Shown in pieces: positions 5,793 through 7,705 of a stretch of 7,705 nucleotides of DNA; the stretch's first letter is position 1; each line of letters starts with the position of its first letter. This DNA is from Vulcanimicrobiota bacterium. GTDB taxonomy: Bacteria > Vulcanimicrobiota > Vulcanimicrobiia > Vulcanimicrobiales > Vulcanimicrobiaceae. The DNA is taken from the NCBI GenBank assembly GCA_030040695.1, contig JASHTE010000214.1, positions 1 to 7,705 on the forward strand, written 5' to 3'. The translations under genes were made by a program, and so were the position numbers. Below the pieces are notes generated by a model. The model worked only from the letters and a program-made list of their open reading frames with translations, was not told the origin of the DNA and did no database searches.

Positions 5793-7055
5793 TTGACCCC
5801 GAAGCAGTCGAGAAGCGGGGCGGTGATCTTCGTCCTCGTGACGATCATGCTCGACATGATCGCGCTTGGCATGATCGCGCCCGTCTTCGCGAAGCTCGTC
5901 GTTCAGTTCACCGGGGCTGCGTCCTCAGCGGCGGCCTACGTGGGCATGCTCAACGTCGTGTGGGCGGCAATGCAGTTCATCTGCTCGCCGCTCCTGGGAA
6001 TGCTCTCCGATCACGTCGGGCGCCGTCCGGTCATCCTGATCTCGAACGCTGCGACCGCGATCGACAACGTTATTATTGCACTTGCGCCCTCGATCGGCTG
6101 GCTCTTCCTCGGACGCATTATCTCGGGCGCAGCGACGGCCTCGATCTCGGTTGCTAGCGCGTACATCGCCGACGTCACCGAGCCGGAGCAACGCGCGAAG
6201 GCCTTCAGCTTGATCGGCACCGCTTTCGGTTTGGGGTTCGTCCTCGGCCCCGCTATCGGCGGCGTTCTGGGAAACATCGGTCCACGCGTTCCGTTCTGGG
6301 CGGCGGCCGTCTGCAGCCTCATCAACTTTCTCTACGGCTTCTTCTTCGTTCCGGAGTCTCTCGCGCGCGCACACCGCGCGCCCGTGCTCGACTGGAAGCG
6401 CGCGAATCCTTTTGGCTCGCTCCAACTCGTGCGCAGGCACCACGAGCTCTACGGCCTCACCGCGGTACGCTTCATGGACTTTCTCTCCCACGAAGTCTAC
6501 ACGACGGTCTGGGTGCTCTACTGCATCGCGGTGTTCGCATGGAGCTCGCGCGAGATCGGCTTCGCGCTCGCGCTCGTCGGCATCACTTCGGCGATTTCGT
6601 CGGCGTTTCTCGTCGGGCCGATCGTCGCGCGGCTCGGCGAGCGCAAGACGCTCTTCTTCGGGCTTGGCGCCGCAGCAGTCGCCTTCATTATGTATGGGAC
6701 GCCGTATCCCAGTTTCTTCATCCTCGCGATCGTCGTCTCGGCGCTCGGCGTCTACACAGGGCCGGCCCTGGCGCTCATGTCGCGACGCGTCGGCCCGTCC
6801 GAGCAAGGGGAGCTGCAAGGCGCGGTTGCGTGCGTACGCGGAATCGCGATGATGATCGGCCCCGCGATTTTCGCCGTGGTCTTTGCAACGTTCAACGGCT
6901 CGCACGCTCTCGGTGCGCTGCGTGGCGCGCCGTGGTTCCTCGCAGCAGCTTTTCTTTTCATCGGGCTCGCAATTGCGCTCGCGGTCACAAGCGGCAAGGA
7001 CGACATCGTCGTAGAGGCACCCGCCGGACCGACGCTCATCGCCGAGGAGCCGTAG
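5793..7055 (+). CDS. TetA-like MFS drug/proton antiporter (TCR/Tet type)
   Basis: A 420-residue inner-membrane exporter, typical length for 12-helix DHA1 transporters. The N-terminal helix is VIFVLVTIMLDMIALGMIAP, with the Asp and GLGxxxP-like pattern of TetA-type proteins. Motif A is GMLSDHVGRRP at 69-79, with Asp73 and Arg77/78. The motif B region is LGRIISGAATAS with Arg108. IADVTEPEQRAKAF follows, and the antiporter motif C is GTAFGLGFVLGPAIGG at 142-157, all as in the tetracycline-resistance family. A cytoplasmic loop near 190-215 joins the two halves. TTG 5793 is the only start that keeps the full first helix; GGATAGG lies just upstream. The gene begins 23 bp after the second hydrolase and may share its mRNA. 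The substrate cannot be told: many such proteins export compounds other than tetracycline. No TetR-type regulator is adjacent. Confidence 0.88.
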   Translation: MTPKQSRSGAVIFVLVTIMLDMIALGMIAPVFAKLVVQFTGAASSAAAYVGMLNVVWAAMQFICSPLLGMLSDHVGRRPVILISNAATAIDNVIIALAPSIGWLFLGRIISGAATASISVASAYIADVTEPEQRAKAFSLIGTAFGLGFVLGPAIGGVLGNIGPRVPFWAAAVCSLINFLYGFFFVPESLARAHRAPVLDWKRANPFGSLQLVRRHHELYGLTAVRFMDFLSHEVYTTVWVLYCIAVFAWSSREIGFALALVGITSAISSAFLVGPIVARLGERKTLFFGLGAAAVAFIMYGTPYPSFFILAIVVSALGVYTGPALALMSRRVGPSEQGELQGAVACVRGIAMMIGPAIFAVVFATFNGSHALGALRGAPWFLAAAFLFIGLAIALAVTSGKDDIVVEAPAGPTLIAEEP

Positions 7056-7079
7056 GGCCGTTCACGAAAAGGCGCGCGC

Positions 7080-7529
7080 GTGGAATATCGTAAGATTGCC
7101 GACAGCGCGGGAGCAAAAATCTACGCCGTCATTATGAGCGAGGGCGACGAAGCCGTCGCCGAGCTCACGCGCTTCGCGGAGACTGAAGGAATCGGCGGGG
7201 CGCAAGTGAGCGGAATCGGCGCCGCTTCGCGAGTCGTGCTCGCATGGCTCGATTTCAAAGCCAAGAAGTACCGGCCGTTCAAGATCAAGGAGCAGCTCGA
7301 GGTGACGTCGCTGCTCGGCGATTTCGCGCTCACCCAGGAAGGGAAGCCGCAACTGCACGCACACGTCACCGTCGCGAAGCGCGACGGCTCCGTCCACGCT
7401 GGACATCTCATGGAGCTGCAGGTGCGTCCAACGCTTGAGATCATCGTTACGGAGACGCCGGCGCGGCTGCGCAAGCGCCCCGAGCCGGGAATGCCGGTGG
7501 CAACGATTAGGCTCTCCGAGAGCGACTAG
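7080..7529 (+). CDS. PPC/DUF296 domain protein
   Basis: A 149-residue single-domain protein of the PPC (plants and prokaryotes conserved, DUF296) family, a trimeric fold that in plants is linked to AT-hook proteins. The bacterial role is poorly known; it is often annotated as DNA-binding without proof. The start YRKIADSAGAKIYAVIMSEGDEAVAELTRFAET and the GGAQVSGIGAASRVVLAWLD segment are typical. The metal-site histidines of bacterial members are present: LHAHVTVAKRDG with His93 and His95, and HAGHL with His109. The length is normal and there is no AT-hook. GTG 7080 has AAAAGG 7 nt upstream. The gene lies 24 bp after the MFS gene on the same strand, probably cotranscribed, and converges with an alcohol dehydrogenase gene after only 9 bp. 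Confidence 0.88.
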   Translation: MEYRKIADSAGAKIYAVIMSEGDEAVAELTRFAETEGIGGAQVSGIGAASRVVLAWLDFKAKKYRPFKIKEQLEVTSLLGDFALTQEGKPQLHAHVTVAKRDGSVHAGHLMELQVRPTLEIIVTETPARLRKRPEPGMPVATIRLSESD

Positions 7530-7544
7530 GAGTATCGCTTACTC
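7530..7544. terminator. Weak hairpin between convergent genes
   Basis: GAGTA-TCGCT-TACTC forms a 5-bp stem with a 5-nt loop in the gap between the two convergent stop codons and partly inside the dehydrogenase end. It has no T-run on either strand. It is well placed for a shared terminator but weak. Confidence 0.2.
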
Positions 7545-7705
7545 GAAAACGACGATTGGCTTCACGATGCGAGCCTCTGCAAGCGCGCGGTACGCCTCGG
7601 CGACGGATTCGAGTGAGAAGGCCCGAGCACCGACCTTTTCAGCCGTAACCGCGCCGCTCGCTATGAGGCGTAAGGCTTCGCGCGTGTCGTTCGGCCCGCA
7701 CGAGT
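7539..7705 (-). CDS. Zinc-type medium-chain alcohol dehydrogenase, C-terminal fragment (5' part beyond window)
   Basis: Reading the minus strand in one open frame to TAA at 7541-7539 gives about 55 residues. They include NDTREALRLIASGAVTAEKV, then ARAFSLESVAEAYRALAEA and a final IVKPIVVFE. This is the usual C-terminal end of medium-chain dehydrogenase/reductase proteins: an EALRLIASG helix, an F-L-x-x-V-x-E-A-Y/F helix and a final K-x-x-V-V-F strand. They oxidise alcohols or sugars with NAD(P). The catalytic and nucleotide-binding parts are outside the window, so the substrate and zinc content cannot be judged. It ends 9 bp from the stop of the convergent PPC gene. Confidence 0.8.
   Translation of the reverse strand, partial: SCGPNDTREALRLIASGAVTAEKVGARAFSLESVAEAYRALAEARIVKPIVVFE

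Noticed and set aside
5925..6905. Long open frame (326 codons) on the minus strand opposite the MFS gene
   Set aside because: The translation is rich in Arg, Asp and Glu, of low complexity, and mirrors the codon pattern of the transporter on the plus strand. No motif supports a gene.
5793..7055. Calling the MFS gene tetA / tetracycline resistance
   Set aside because: Family motifs match the TCR/Tet group, but this group covers many substrates and no regulator or other resistance context is present, so a specific name is not justified.

Overview
The window is GC-rich, gene-dense bacterial chromosome with short spacers, GTG/TTG as well as ATG starts, and secreted proteins with lipoprotein-type and Tat-type signals. 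The N-terminal domain arrangement of the riboflavin gene and the divergent secreted enzymes do not match a familiar model organism. An uncultivated soil-type lineage such as Eremiobacterota or an actinobacterium-like group would fit, but that is a guess. I see no rRNA, tRNA, CRISPR array, insertion sequence or phage gene.

Layout: (1) Positions 1-1049, minus strand: the 5' part of a ribBA gene (DHBP synthase plus GTP cyclohydrolase II). Its reading frame begins with an XRE/Cro-type helix-turn-helix (HTH) domain. Its promoter (TTGACA, 17-bp spacer, TAGGGT) places the predicted transcript start exactly on the GTG start codon. (2) Positions 1050-1404: a divergent intergenic region with that promoter and several perfect inverted repeats, but no convincing gene. 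(3) Positions 1405-5769, plus strand: a tight three-gene cluster. Two closely related, cysteine-rich, exported alpha/beta-hydrolases (1405-2766 and 4342-5769) flank a Tat-exported, PA-domain-containing M28-like metallopeptidase homologue (2776-4329) that lacks the usual catalytic Glu-Glu pair. (4) Positions 5793-7529, plus strand: a TetA-like (TCR/Tet type) MFS exporter, then a PPC/DUF296 domain protein. (5) Positions 7539-7705, minus strand: the C-terminal end of a medium-chain, zinc-type alcohol dehydrogenase, convergent with the PPC gene.

How it may work together: the RibBA protein supplies both riboflavin precursors and may also sense and repress its own gene through the fused HTH. There is no room for an FMN riboswitch in the predicted leaderless mRNA. 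The three exported enzymes look like one cell-envelope or extracellular hydrolysis unit, perhaps acting on peptides or esters. The MFS and PPC genes follow on the same strand, but a functional link to the hydrolases is not visible.

The best candidates for something undescribed are the HTH-RibBA fusion with its leaderless promoter and nearby palindromes, and the hydrolase / M28-like / hydrolase cassette.
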